Assembly (NCBI GenBank): GCA_030834165.1
Contig: JAURFU010000004.1
Coordinates: 1 to 64,000, forward strand
DNA: 64,000 nucleotides
Origin: Verrucomicrobiota bacterium
GTDB lineage: Bacteria; Verrucomicrobiota; Verrucomicrobiia; Opitutales; UBA953
Direction of reading: 5' to 3'
The position numbers and the translations under genes were made by a program. This document shows, piece by piece, positions 1-7,779 of the stretch (positions within the stretch are counted from its first letter, which is position 1; every line of letters begins with the position of its first letter). Under the pieces are notes generated by a model. The model searched no databases, was not told the DNA's origin, and saw only the letters and a list, made by a program, of their open reading frames with translations.

Positions 1-111
1 AAGGCCGAAGTCCCTGCCGCCGGCGTCGTCACGAAGTTCTCGGAAGAAGAGCTCCAGGCGAACCTCGACAAGAAGACGCCCCGCAAGGCGCCTGCTCCGA
101 AGAAGAAGTAA
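1..111 (+). CDS. C-terminal end of an unidentified protein (partial)
   Basis: The window opens inside a reading frame that runs from base 1 to a TAA at 109-111 and gives 36 residues. The tail is very basic and proline-rich, ending in KKTPRKAPAPKKK, and a perfect terminator follows 24 bases later, which supports a real 3' end of a gene. The visible part contains no catalytic motif. Lysine/proline/alanine tails occur on many nucleic-acid-binding and ribosome-associated proteins, but the family cannot be named from this fragment. Confidence 0.6.
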   Translation, partial: KAEVPAAGVVTKFSEEELQANLDKKTPRKAPAPKKK

Positions 112-135
112 GCGACCTCCGGGTCGTCCGCATCA

Positions 136-162
136 GGCCGGAGGTTCGCCTCCGGCCTTTTT
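136..162 (+). terminator. Rho-independent terminator after the first partial gene
   Basis: A perfect 9-bp stem (GGCCGGAGG at 136-144 with CCTCCGGCC at 149-157) closes a TTCG tetraloop and is followed directly by five T at 158-162. This is a textbook intrinsic terminator on the plus strand. Confidence 0.9.
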
Positions 163-221
163 CGTGCCCGGAAAAGAAGCGGGTCGTTTGACCTCGGGGG
201 CCGCCCGCCAACCTTACGGGC

Positions 222-920
222 ATGTCCAAGCACATCGCGGTCATCGGCGGAACCTCCGGCATCGGGCGCGCGACCATCGCGCAGCTCCAGGCCGACGGGC
301 ATACCGTGCACGCCGCGTGCCGCTCGCCCGAGAAGCTGGCCGACCTCGACCTCGTCGCGCAGTCCTTCGACGCCGCCGCGCCGGGACCGCTGACCTGGCC
401 CGAGCGCCTCGACGGGTTCGTCTACTTCCCCGGCACGATCGTGCTCAGGCCGTTCCATCGCCTCGCCGCGGAGGACTTCCAGCGGGAGATGCAGGTGAAC
501 CTCTTCGGGGCGGTCGCCGCGCTGCAGTCGGCGTTGCCGGCCCTCAAGGCCTCGGGCAACGCGTCCGTCGTGCTCTTCTCCACCGTCGCCGTCGCGCAGG
601 GCATGCCCATGCACGCGGGCATCGCGGCCGCCAAGGGCGCCGTCGAAGGACTCGCCCGGAGCCTCGCCGCCGAATGGGCGCCGGCCATCCGCGTGAACGT
701 CATCGCGCCGTCGCTCACCGACACGCCGCTCGCCGGCGCGTTGCTGAACTCCGACCTCAAGAAGGAAGCCGCCGCCAAGCGTCACCCGCTGCAGCAGGTC
801 GGCCGTTCGGAGGACCTCGCCGCGCTCGTCGCGCACCTGCTCTCCGGCCACAGCCGGTTCATGACCGGCCAGGTGCTGCGCGTGGACGGCGGCCTGTCGT
901 CGGTGCGCACGTTTGCCTGA
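222..920 (+). CDS. SDR-family oxidoreductase lacking the catalytic tyrosine
   Basis: The 232-residue product has the size and fold signature of a short-chain dehydrogenase/reductase. The nucleotide-binding motif GGTSGIG is at residues 9-15, VNLFGA at about 92-97, and the C-terminal MTGQVLRVDGG segment is typical of the family. In place of the family's YxxxK active site the protein reads HAGIAAAK, so the lysine is K138 but the tyrosine position (134) is isoleucine, codon ATC at 621-623. A classical oxidoreductase mechanism is therefore doubtful, although the protein may still bind NAD(P). It lies alone between a terminator and the convergent pdh operon. The substrate is unknown. Confidence 0.85.
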   Translation: MSKHIAVIGGTSGIGRATIAQLQADGHTVHAACRSPEKLADLDLVAQSFDAAAPGPLTWPERLDGFVYFPGTIVLRPFHRLAAEDFQREMQVNLFGAVAALQSALPALKASGNASVVLFSTVAVAQGMPMHAGIAAAKGAVEGLARSLAAEWAPAIRVNVIAPSLTDTPLAGALLNSDLKKEAAAKRHPLQQVGRSEDLAALVAHLLSGHSRFMTGQVLRVDGGLSSVRTFA

Positions 921-924
921 CAAC

Positions 925-952
925 AAAAAACCCGGCCCCTTGCGAGGCCGGG
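925..952 (-). terminator. Terminator of the pdhABC operon
   Basis: The inverted repeat CCCGGCC (931-937) / GGCCGGG (946-952) is followed on the minus strand by six T (the A run at 925-930). It lies 28 bases beyond the pdhC stop, so it most likely ends the minus-strand pyruvate dehydrogenase transcript. On the plus strand there is no T run. Confidence 0.85.
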
Positions 953-979
953 CCTTGGTCGGCAGGGCTTACGCTCCGT

Positions 980-2263
980 TCAGATCAGCATCAGCGCCGG
1001 TTCTTCGAGGAGCTGCTTGAGCGCCTGGAGGAACTGCGCGCCGTTGGCGCCGTCGACCACGCGGTGGTCGCCGGAGAGGCCGATCACCATGCGGTGGCCA
1101 ATGACCAGGCGGTCCTGGGCGTCGACGACGGGCTTCTTGATGGTCGCGCCGACGGAGAGGATCGCGGCGTTGGGCACGTTGATGATGCCGAAGAAGCCGG
1201 TGACGCCGTACATGCCGAGGTTGGTGACCGTGAAGGTCGAGCCCGACATCTCGTTCGGCGTGAGCTTCTTCGAGCGGGCCTTGCCGATGAGGGACTTCGC
1301 CTCGACGGCGATGTCCTTGAGCGTCTTGGCGTGCGCGTCGCGGATGACCGGGGTGACCAGGCCGTCCTCGAGGGCGACGCCGAAGGAGAGGTGCACCGCG
1401 CCGTGGGTGCGGATGCTCGTGCCGGCCCAGGAGGCGTTGACCGCCGGGACGCGGCGGAGGGCTTCGGCGGAGGCCTTCAGGATGAAGTCGTTGACCGAGA
1501 GCTTGATCGCGTCGGCGCCGGCGTCGGCGAGGCGCTTGTTCAGCGATTCGCGCATGGCCATGAGCGGAGCGGCGTCGACTTCGACTTCGAGGTAGAAGTG
1601 CGGGACGGTGACCTTGGACTCGAGGAGCCGGCGGGCGATCGTCTGGCGCATGCCGCCCACGGGGACGTCGGCGTCAGGCTGGATGCCCTTGCCGTCGGCG
1701 GGCGGAGCGACCGCGACGTTGAGGGGACCGGAAGGAGCGGCGACGGCCGGAGCCGAAGCGGCGGCGGCGACATCGCGTCCGACGACGCGGCCGCCGGGGC
1801 CGGTGCCGGACAGCGCGGCGACGTTGAGCGCGGCCTTCTCGGCCATGCGCTTGGCGTAAGGCGAGGCCTTCGTGCGGGAAGCGTCGGACTGCGGGGCGAC
1901 GGAGCCGGAGGAAGCGGGAGCGGCGGGGACGCAGCTCACTTCGGTCTTCTCGGGGATCGCCGGGACGGCGGTCGCGGGAGCGGCGGCCTTCGGGGCCGGA
2001 GCGGAAGGTTCAGGGGCGGCTTCGCCCTTCTTGCCGATGGCGCAGATCGGGGCGCCCACGGGCAGCTGCGAACCGGCGGGGGCGTAGATCTTGAGGATCG
2101 TGCCCGGGACGGTGCACGAGAGCTCCATCGTGGCCTTGTCGGTCTCGACTTCGCCCAGGATGTCGCCGAAGGCCACGGTCTGACCTTCCTTGATGTTCCA
2201 TTTCACCAAAGTACCCACCGACATCGTGTCGGAGAGCTTCGGCATATCGATAATTTCAGCCAT
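980..2263 (-). CDS. pdhC: Pyruvate dehydrogenase complex E2, dihydrolipoamide acetyltransferase
   Basis: The 427-residue protein is the acetyltransferase core of the pyruvate dehydrogenase complex, passing the acetyl group from lipoyl to CoA in the cytoplasm. An N-terminal lipoyl domain (about 1-78) carries the lipoylated lysine K43 in EVETDKATMEL. An Ala/Pro linker leads to an E3-binding domain (about 132-168, SPYAKRMAEKAALN...GPGGRVVGRDV). The C-terminal catalytic domain ends with the HxxxDG active-site motif, H400 in GDHRVVDG. There is a single lipoyl domain. It is the last gene of pdhA-pdhB-pdhC, 21 bases after pdhB. No E3 (lpd) gene is present in the window, so E3 must be encoded elsewhere. 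Confidence 0.95.
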   Translation of the reverse strand: MAEIIDMPKLSDTMSVGTLVKWNIKEGQTVAFGDILGEVETDKATMELSCTVPGTILKIYAPAGSQLPVGAPICAIGKKGEAAPEPSAPAPKAAAPATAVPAIPEKTEVSCVPAAPASSGSVAPQSDASRTKASPYAKRMAEKAALNVAALSGTGPGGRVVGRDVAAAASAPAVAAPSGPLNVAVAPPADGKGIQPDADVPVGGMRQTIARRLLESKVTVPHFYLEVEVDAAPLMAMRESLNKRLADAGADAIKLSVNDFILKASAEALRRVPAVNASWAGTSIRTHGAVHLSFGVALEDGLVTPVIRDAHAKTLKDIAVEAKSLIGKARSKKLTPNEMSGSTFTVTNLGMYGVTGFFGIINVPNAAILSVGATIKKPVVDAQDRLVIGHRMVIGLSGDHRVVDGANGAQFLQALKQLLEEPALMLI

Positions 2264-2284
2264 CGGATTTGAGAGGGGAGGGGG

Positions 2285-3262
2285 TCAGGCGAGGACCTTG
2301 AGGGCTTCGCGGACGACGCGGTTCACGTCGGGGAGCTGCTGGTCTTCGAGGCGCTTGCAGTAGATCTGCGGGGCGTCGATCGAGGACACGCGGTGGATCG
2401 GGGCGTCGAGCTCGTCGAACGCCTTCGACTGGATGAGGTAGGCCACCTGGGCGTCGACGCCGCAGAAGGGCTTGTTCTCTTCGACCAGCAGGGCGCGGTG
2501 CGTCTTGCGGACGGAGGCGAGGATGGTCTCCTCGTCGAGCGGGCGGATGGAGCGGAGGTCGACGACCTCGACGCTGACGCCGTGTTCCTTCTCGAGGACT
2601 TCGGCGGCCTTGAGGCTCGTGATCACGGCGCGGCCGTGGGCGACGATGGTGAGGTCGCTGCCTTCGCGCTTCACGTCGGCGACGCCGAGGGGGACGATGT
2701 AGTCTTCGTCGGGGACCTCGCCCTTGTCGTTATAAAGGATGGTGTTCTCCATCACGTAGACCGGATCGTTGTCGCGGATGGCCGCCTTGAGCAGGCCCTT
2801 GGCGTCGTAAGGCGTGGCCGGGCAGACGACCTTGATGCCGGGGTGGGAGGCGAGGATGGCCTCGGGCGTGTGGGAGTGGGTGGCGCCGACGTTGGTGCCG
2901 CCGTTGGCCGGGCCGCGGATGACGATCGGGCAGTTGATGAGGCCGCCGGACATGTAGCGGATGTTGCCGGCGTTGTTCACGATCTGGTCGAACGCGACGT
3001 AGGAGAAGGACCAGAACATCAGCTCCATCACCGGGCGGATGCCGAGCATGGAGGCGCCGATGCCGAGGCCGATGAAGCCGGCTTCGGAGATCGGGGTGTC
3101 GACGACGCGCTTCGGGCCGAACTCCTTGAGGAGGCCCTCGGTCACCTTGTAGGCGCCGTTGAACTGGGCGACTTCTTCGCCCATGATGACGACCTTGTCG
3201 TCGCGCTTGAGTTCTTCGCGCATCGCGGCGCGGAGCGCCTCGCGGTAGGAAATGACGGCCAT
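2285..3262 (-). CDS. pdhB: Pyruvate dehydrogenase E1 component, beta subunit
   Basis: The 325-residue product matches the beta subunit of the alpha2beta2 thiamine-dependent E1 in length and sequence: an N-terminal SYREALRAAMREEL segment, then VIMGEEVAQFNGAYKVTEGL, and a C-terminal transketolase domain with RSIRPLDEETI. The beta subunit helps bind thiamine diphosphate at the interface with the alpha subunit and contacts E2. It sits between pdhA and pdhC with gaps of about 21 bases, so the three are surely co-transcribed. The leader before its ATG is pyrimidine-rich with no Shine-Dalgarno sequence. Confidence 0.95.
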   Translation of the reverse strand: MAVISYREALRAAMREELKRDDKVVIMGEEVAQFNGAYKVTEGLLKEFGPKRVVDTPISEAGFIGLGIGASMLGIRPVMELMFWSFSYVAFDQIVNNAGNIRYMSGGLINCPIVIRGPANGGTNVGATHSHTPEAILASHPGIKVVCPATPYDAKGLLKAAIRDNDPVYVMENTILYNDKGEVPDEDYIVPLGVADVKREGSDLTIVAHGRAVITSLKAAEVLEKEHGVSVEVVDLRSIRPLDEETILASVRKTHRALLVEENKPFCGVDAQVAYLIQSKAFDELDAPIHRVSSIDAPQIYCKRLEDQQLPDVNRVVREALKVLA

Positions 3263-3283
3263 GACGGTAGGGGCGAAGAAAGA

Positions 3284-4390
3284 TTATTCGAAGATGATCG
3301 TGCCGCGGCTCGTGGTGTCCGGCCCGCGGTTGTCCTCTTCCCAGTAGATGTGCTTGGTGACGTCGGCGACGGTGGGGTCCGGCGACTCGTCGGCGAAGAC
3401 GGCGGCCTTGTCGGCCTCGGCCATCGCGGCGTCGTTGATCTTCTGGGAAAGCTCGGGGGTGAGGACCTTCTCGCGGAGCAGCTCCTGTTCGAAGAGCAGG
3501 ACCGGGTCCTTCTTGTCGCGGTATTCCTTGATCTCGTCCTTGTCGCGATAGGTCTTGTCCGGGTCGGCCATGGAGTGGCCGAAGTAGCGGTAGGTGAAGA
3601 TCTCGAGGACCGTCGGCTTGGATTCTTCGTGGGCGCGCTTCAGGGCGAGGGCCGTCTTGGCGCGGACTTCGTAGACGTCGTGGCCGTTGATCACGTCCCA
3701 GGCCATGTTGTAGCCTTCGGCACGCTTGGCCAGGCAGCCCGGGTGGGCGGTCGAGCGTTCCTGCGAGGTGCCCATGGAGTAGCCGTTGTTCTCGACGACG
3801 AAGATCATCGGCAGGTCCCAGAGGGCCGCCAGGTTGTAGGCTTCATGGACGGCGCCTTGGTTGACCGCGCCGTCGCCCATGTAGGCGAGGCAGCTGCCCT
3901 TGAGCCCCATGTACTTCACGGCGTAGGCGAGGCCGGTGCCGAGGGGGGCCTGGCCGCCGACGATGCCGTGGCCGCCCCAGTAGTTCTTGTCGGGGGCGAA
4001 ATAGTGCATCGAACCGCCTTTGCCCTGGGAGCAGCCGGTGACGCGGCCGGTCAGCTCGGCCATGCACTCGTTCATGCCCATGCCGACCATCAGGCCGTGG
4101 CCGTGGTCGCGATAGCCGGTGATGATATGGTCGTGCTTGCCGAGCAGGGAGATCGTGCCGGCGGCGACGGCCTCCTGGCCGACGTAAAGGTGGAGGAAGC
4201 CGCCGATCTTGCCTTGCTGGTAGATGCGGATGCAGCGCTGCTCAAAATGGCGGATACGGGCCATTTTCGTGTAAAGGGCGATTTTCTCGGCCTTTGACAT
4301 CGAAGCGTTGACCGGATCCTTGGCGTATTCGGAAGGGCCGGCGGGGCGCTTCAGGGATTCGGGATGGGTAAGGACAGCGGGCTTGGCCAC
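3284..4390 (-). CDS. pdhA: Pyruvate dehydrogenase E1 component, alpha subunit
   Basis: The 368-residue protein carries the thiamine diphosphate motif of E1 alpha: GDG at 172-174 and NN at 201-202 with AVNQGAVHEAYNLAAL between them. The YRDHGHGL segment (93-100) and GKGGSMHYF (124-131) are also typical of pyruvate rather than branched-chain enzymes. It decarboxylates pyruvate and reductively acetylates the lipoyl group of E2. It is the first gene of the operon and is divergent from ptsH, across a 144-bp region that must hold the promoters of both. The first 25 residues look unstructured, and a downstream start cannot be excluded. Confidence 0.95.
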   Translation of the reverse strand: MAKPAVLTHPESLKRPAGPSEYAKDPVNASMSKAEKIALYTKMARIRHFEQRCIRIYQQGKIGGFLHLYVGQEAVAAGTISLLGKHDHIITGYRDHGHGLMVGMGMNECMAELTGRVTGCSQGKGGSMHYFAPDKNYWGGHGIVGGQAPLGTGLAYAVKYMGLKGSCLAYMGDGAVNQGAVHEAYNLAALWDLPMIFVVENNGYSMGTSQERSTAHPGCLAKRAEGYNMAWDVINGHDVYEVRAKTALALKRAHEESKPTVLEIFTYRYFGHSMADPDKTYRDKDEIKEYRDKKDPVLLFEQELLREKVLTPELSQKINDAAMAEADKAAVFADESPDPTVADVTKHIYWEEDNRGPDTTSRGTIIFE

Positions 4391-4534
4391 GGGAGTTCGT
4401 TTGGCTCGATTGGAGGGGACTGGCGGGGAAGGTCAAGCGTCCCCTCCCTTAGGCTCAATTTGCCTTGACCCGACTTGCGGGGGGCCTCCCCTTTGGCCTA
4501 GCCTGTGAGCCCCCTCCAGGCCCCCTTTTTACTT

Positions 4535-4822
4535 ATGGAAGAAACCCACGAGGCTTCGGCCCGCGAATTCACCGTCCAAAACCGCATGGGAATCCACACC
4601 CGTCCGGCCGCCCAGATCGTCCGGCTGGCCAACCGCTACCCAGACGTCGAAATCACCGTCTCCAAGGACGACGAGTCGGTGAACGGCAAGAGCATCATGG
4701 GCCTGATGATGCTGGCCGCCGGCCAAGGTTCGAAGCTACGTTTTTCCGTCCGCGGCAAGGATGCCGGCGCTTTGTTGGAGGAGATGGAAACCCTTTTCGC
4801 CCGTAAATTCGACGAATCCTGA
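4535..4822 (+). CDS. ptsH: HPr-family phosphocarrier protein
   Basis: A 95-residue HPr-like protein. H21 in GIHTRPAA corresponds to the phosphorylated His15, and S53 in NGKSIMGLM to the regulatory Ser46 of Gram-positive HPr. The ATG at 4535 is preferred over an in-frame GTG at 4505, because translation from 4535 gives the usual HPr length plus a short acidic N-terminus. HPr carries phosphate in the phosphotransferase system, or acts as a target of HPr kinase. No EI, EII or hprK gene is present in the window, so its partners and whether it serves transport or regulation cannot be told here. The next gene follows after six bases. Confidence 0.9.
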   Translation: MEETHEASAREFTVQNRMGIHTRPAAQIVRLANRYPDVEITVSKDDESVNGKSIMGLMMLAAGQGSKLRFSVRGKDAGALLEEMETLFARKFDES

Positions 4823-4828
4823 TTACCC

Positions 4829-6004
4829 GTGCACGCCCTCCTTGCCTCCCTCCTTATTCTCGCCGCCGGTGAGCCCGTCGCCCCTGCGCCGTTACCCGAT
4901 GCCGAGGTCGTGCGTCACCTGAATCCGGCTGAATTAGCTGAATGGTATAACTCAATGCGCATCAACGCCTTGGGTGAGAGTCGTATCAAGGCGGGTCAGA
5001 GCATCATGGCTACGAGCACCGCCGCTTCGGTCGCGACGAACGGGTTGAAGTCCGGCGGACTCTCCGAAACTCCCGAACAGATCAAGACCCGAGCCCAGAA
5101 AATCATCGATGAAGGAACGACGCAGGTCAGGCGGGTCGCGCCTTCGCTCGCTCGGTTGCGATTAGTCGCCGCCCAGCGTGTCGCCGAGATGACCAAACCG
5201 ATCGAGTTCGCTTCCGCGCTGACCGCCGTCTCGCCAGCCGTCGGCCTCGATGCGGCCGTGGCTCGCCTGCATAAGCAGGCGAGCGACCTCGGTTATCCTT
5301 CCGCCCATCTGCTCGGCGCGTTGCGCGTCAGCTCGGCCGGCCTCGAGCGCCCCGCCACCCTCACCGACGCCCTCCGCGCCGCTTGGTCGCGACAGGCCGG
5401 CGTACCCTTGGCCGCCGCGCCCTCCGAAGGCTATGCCTATGTCCCCGCCGCTCCGCCGGCGGCGCCCGCCTTGGCGAAGGGCATCAAGCCCGCCACCGCG
5501 GCGAAGCAGCTTGCCGTGCTTTGGGCCGAGCAGTACGCCCTGACCGCGGACGGCTCGCAGGCGCTCCTCTTCCTCCGGCTGGCCGACGCCCATTCCTTCC
5601 AGCTCGTCGCCTCGGAGCTCGTCTTCATCGACCAGCGCGCCGGCGCCACGCCTGCCGTCTGCGCCTACGTGCTCCGCGACGACCGCAGCTTCGTCCCCCG
5701 TCTCACGCAAGGCGGCGCGCCCTGGGTCTTCGGCTTCGAGCGGGACAGCCAGCCGATCGGCTCGGCCCTGCTCGCGCACCTCTGCCTCGCGCAGACCAAG
5801 TTGTCCATCGCGGCCGACGCCTACGCCGTCATCGTCGCGGGCGGCGGCCCGGCCGGCGGCGTCGTCGGCGCCAGGTGGCGCGCGACCGTGGCCGAAGCGC
5901 CTGCGGGCACGTTGGCGTTCCGGGTCGAAGGCGTTCCCGAAGGCGGCGCCGCGGTGCCGGTCGGGCTCCTCACCGTCCGTGTCGGTCCGCCCGCAGCGAA
6001 GTGA
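4829..6004 (+). CDS. Hypothetical exported protein
   Basis: A 391-residue protein that starts at a GTG six bases after ptsH, so it is probably co-transcribed. Residues 1-14 (MHALLASLLILAAG) form a short hydrophobic stretch that could be a signal peptide. The body is rich in Ala, Leu and Pro, with a helical first part (about 30-200) and a more beta-like second part. No known catalytic or binding motif was recognised. It ends exactly where the convergent def gene ends. Its function is unknown. Confidence 0.7.
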   Translation: MHALLASLLILAAGEPVAPAPLPDAEVVRHLNPAELAEWYNSMRINALGESRIKAGQSIMATSTAASVATNGLKSGGLSETPEQIKTRAQKIIDEGTTQVRRVAPSLARLRLVAAQRVAEMTKPIEFASALTAVSPAVGLDAAVARLHKQASDLGYPSAHLLGALRVSSAGLERPATLTDALRAAWSRQAGVPLAAAPSEGYAYVPAAPPAAPALAKGIKPATAAKQLAVLWAEQYALTADGSQALLFLRLADAHSFQLVASELVFIDQRAGATPAVCAYVLRDDRSFVPRLTQGGAPWVFGFERDSQPIGSALLAHLCLAQTKLSIAADAYAVIVAGGGPAGGVVGARWRATVAEAPAGTLAFRVEGVPEGGAAVPVGLLTVRVGPPAAK

Positions 6005-6583
6005 TCAGGCCTGCTTGCGCGCCGCCTTCATCTCGGCGGACGTCGCCCGCTTGAGTTTCCTCACCTTGGCCGTCGTCAGCAGCTGGTGCGGACGCGTCAT
6101 GCGATCGATGAAGAGCACGCCCTGGCAGTGGTCATGCTCGTGCTGCACGCAGCGGGCGAGCAGGCCGGCGCATTCGAGCACATGCGGCGCCCCGTCGGCG
6201 TCGCGGTAGCGCACGATCGCGCGCTCCACCCGCTCGACGTCCCCGGTGATGCCGGGGAAGGAAAGGCAGCCCTCGGCGTAGACGTCGGGCTCTCCGGGGG
6301 GCACCGTGACGGTCGCGTTGGCGAGCAGCATCGGCATGATGTCCTCCGGTTTGCGTTCCTTGCCGTCGAGCACGGGCGGAAAGTCCTCGTCGCGCACGTC
6401 CATGACGAAGAGCTGGAGCGAGAGGCCGACCTGGGGTGCGGCGAGGCCGATGCCCTTCGCGGCCTTCATCGCCCGCAGCATCGCGTCGCCGAGGGTCCGG
6501 AGGGGCGGGCCGAATTCGCGCACGGGCTCGCCCGCGGCCCGGAGGACCGGGTCGCCGTAGCGTCGGATGGTGAATTCGGCCAT
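6005..6583 (-). CDS. def: Peptide deformylase
   Basis: The 192-residue enzyme removes the formyl group from N-terminal formylmethionine of new proteins. All three signature motifs are visible: GIGLAAPQ (44-51), EGCLS (104-108, Cys metal ligand) and QHEHDH (147-152, two His ligands and the catalytic Glu). The stop codon abuts that of the convergent upstream gene with no gap. No fmt gene is adjacent. The protein ends with a short basic tail, which is common in deformylases. Confidence 0.95.
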   Translation of the reverse strand: MAEFTIRRYGDPVLRAAGEPVREFGPPLRTLGDAMLRAMKAAKGIGLAAPQVGLSLQLFVMDVRDEDFPPVLDGKERKPEDIMPMLLANATVTVPPGEPDVYAEGCLSFPGITGDVERVERAIVRYRDADGAPHVLECAGLLARCVQHEHDHCQGVLFIDRMTRPHQLLTTAKVRKLKRATSAEMKAARKQA

Positions 6584-6627
6584 GCTTGCTGGTTACCTTT
6601 TCGCGAGGGCGGGGAAAGCGAAAACGC

Positions 6628-7143
6628 TCATTGCCCGGCGCCGTAGTCTCCTTTCTCGCAGCGGCGGACGAACGTCTCGGCGCGTTTGCGCAGGCCATTC
6701 CACTTGGCGCGCAGGGCCTGCGTCTCATCGGGCGTGACGCGTCGGTCGGCGATGGCGTCGGCCACGTCGGCGATCAGCAGCCCGAATTCTCGGACGAGCG
6801 TGTTGGCCGCCTGGTCGAGGGCCCCGTCTGCGGGCTCGGTCTCGACCGGGGTGAACTGCCCGCCGGCCTTTTCCGCGAGCCAGTCGAGGATGCGGGTGTC
6901 GCCCGTGAGCACGATCAGCTGGGCCGTGCGGTGGAGCGGGTTCGGCTGGCCGCTGCCGAGCTCCGCCGGTTCGCGCCATTTGTAGAGCATCGAGGGCGAG
7001 ACCCCGAGGGACTTCGCGACCTCGCCGTGGACCTTGGCCTGATCGCCGGGCCGGGCCTCGCCGGCCTTGCGCAGGGCGTCCTCGAGGACGTGGTGGGCTT
7101 CCTTGACGCGGCTTCGGCGGGGGGCGGCAGGTTTCTTCGGCAT
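6628..7143 (-). CDS. Putative DNA-binding regulator, phage CII (CP76)-like
   Basis: The 171-residue protein has a basic N-terminus and a probable helix-turn-helix at about 39-58 (VHGEVAKSLGVSPSMLYKWR). The region after it, with PNPLHRTAQLIVLTG and ILDWLAEKAGG, resembles the phage regulatory CII/CP76 family as I remember it. The rest is predicted helical. It is transcribed away from nfeD-floA, and an 8-bp palindrome lies between them, so it may control itself and that operon. No other phage gene is nearby, so this looks like a domesticated regulator. The family assignment is tentative. Confidence 0.6.
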   Translation of the reverse strand: MPKKPAAPRRSRVKEAHHVLEDALRKAGEARPGDQAKVHGEVAKSLGVSPSMLYKWREPAELGSGQPNPLHRTAQLIVLTGDTRILDWLAEKAGGQFTPVETEPADGALDQAANTLVREFGLLIADVADAIADRRVTPDETQALRAKWNGLRKRAETFVRRCEKGDYGAGQ

Positions 7144-7194
7144 GGCCTAGGATAGGGCGGGTGGAAGCCGTTCCGCAAGCGAGACGCAGGGCGT

Positions 7195-7217
7195 TACAAA
7201 CGGGCAGGACGTTTGTA
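7195..7217. promoter_or_regulatory. Operator-like palindrome between the CII-like gene and nfeD-floA
   Basis: A perfect 8-bp inverted repeat, TACAAACG (7195-7202) and CGTTTGTA (7210-7217), is separated by 7 bases. It lies in the 131-bp divergent region, 51 bases upstream of the regulator start and 57 upstream of the nfeD start. A half-site spacing of 15 bp is less regular than for many dimeric repressors, so a transcript hairpin is also possible. There is no T run after it. Confidence 0.45.
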
Positions 7218-7274
7218 GGGATCGCCCTTCGGAAAAGGTTGGAAAGACCTCCGTCCGCAGGCATCTTGGTCTCC

Positions 7275-7757
7275 ATGGACGAAGTCTCCTTGGTGCTGCC
7301 CGTCAGCCTGCTCTTGGCCGGCCTGGTCCTGATCGGGGCCGAATTCTTCCTGCCGACCGTGTTCCTGGGCTTCGTCGGCGCGGCCGTCTCGTTCGTCGGC
7401 ATCTACCTGTCCGCCGCGGCGGGCGCGCTGACCTGCGGCCTCTTCTGCGTCGCGTTCGTCGTCATCCTCGCCCTCGAGTTCCTCGCCTTCCGCCGTCTCC
7501 TGCCGCAGACCGGCATCGGCCGCGCGATGATCAACGTCAGCAGCAACGACGGCGTCGCCGTCCCCGCCGCCGCGGGCTTCGCCGTCTACGTCGGCAAGAG
7601 CGGCAAGGCCGTCACCGTGCTCGCGCCTTCCGGCACCGCCGAAGTCGACGGAGCCTTGCTGGAAGCCTTCTCCCTCGACGGTTTCGTCGAACGCGGCGCC
7701 GCCGTGGTCGTCGTCGAAGCCGCCGCCGGCCGCGTCACCGTGCGCCGCGCGCGCTGA
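7275..7757 (+). CDS. NfeD-like membrane protein
   Basis: With the ATG at 7275 the product has 160 residues. Three hydrophobic segments (about 7-25, 28-48 and 54-74) are followed by a soluble C-terminal beta-rich part ending in [11 protein letters not shown], the OB-fold of NfeD-type proteins. An in-frame GTG at 7161 would add 38 residues of poor quality and is rejected. NfeD proteins are encoded next to SPFH/flotillin proteins and are thought to act with them at the membrane, as here, where floA follows after 22 bases. This is the short NfeD form without the N-terminal protease domain. Confidence 0.85.
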   Translation: MDEVSLVLPVSLLLAGLVLIGAEFFLPTVFLGFVGAAVSFVGIYLSAAAGALTCGLFCVAFVVILALEFLAFRRLLPQTGIGRAMINVSSNDGVAVPAAAGFAVYVGKSGKAVTVLAPSGTAEVDGALLEAFSLDGFVERGAAVVVVEAAAGRVTVRRAR

Positions 7758-7779
7758 ACCTTTCACCCACCCCCGCCTC

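Noticed and set aside
164-2272. Long plus-strand frame across the SDR gene and antisense to pdhC
   Set aside because: The SDR and E2 motifs lie in other frames, and this frame is Arg/Gly-rich without motifs.
4391-4534. Sigma-70 promoter between pdhA and ptsH (TTGACC near 4465)
   Set aside because: No acceptable -10 box lies at the right distance, so no promoter was called.
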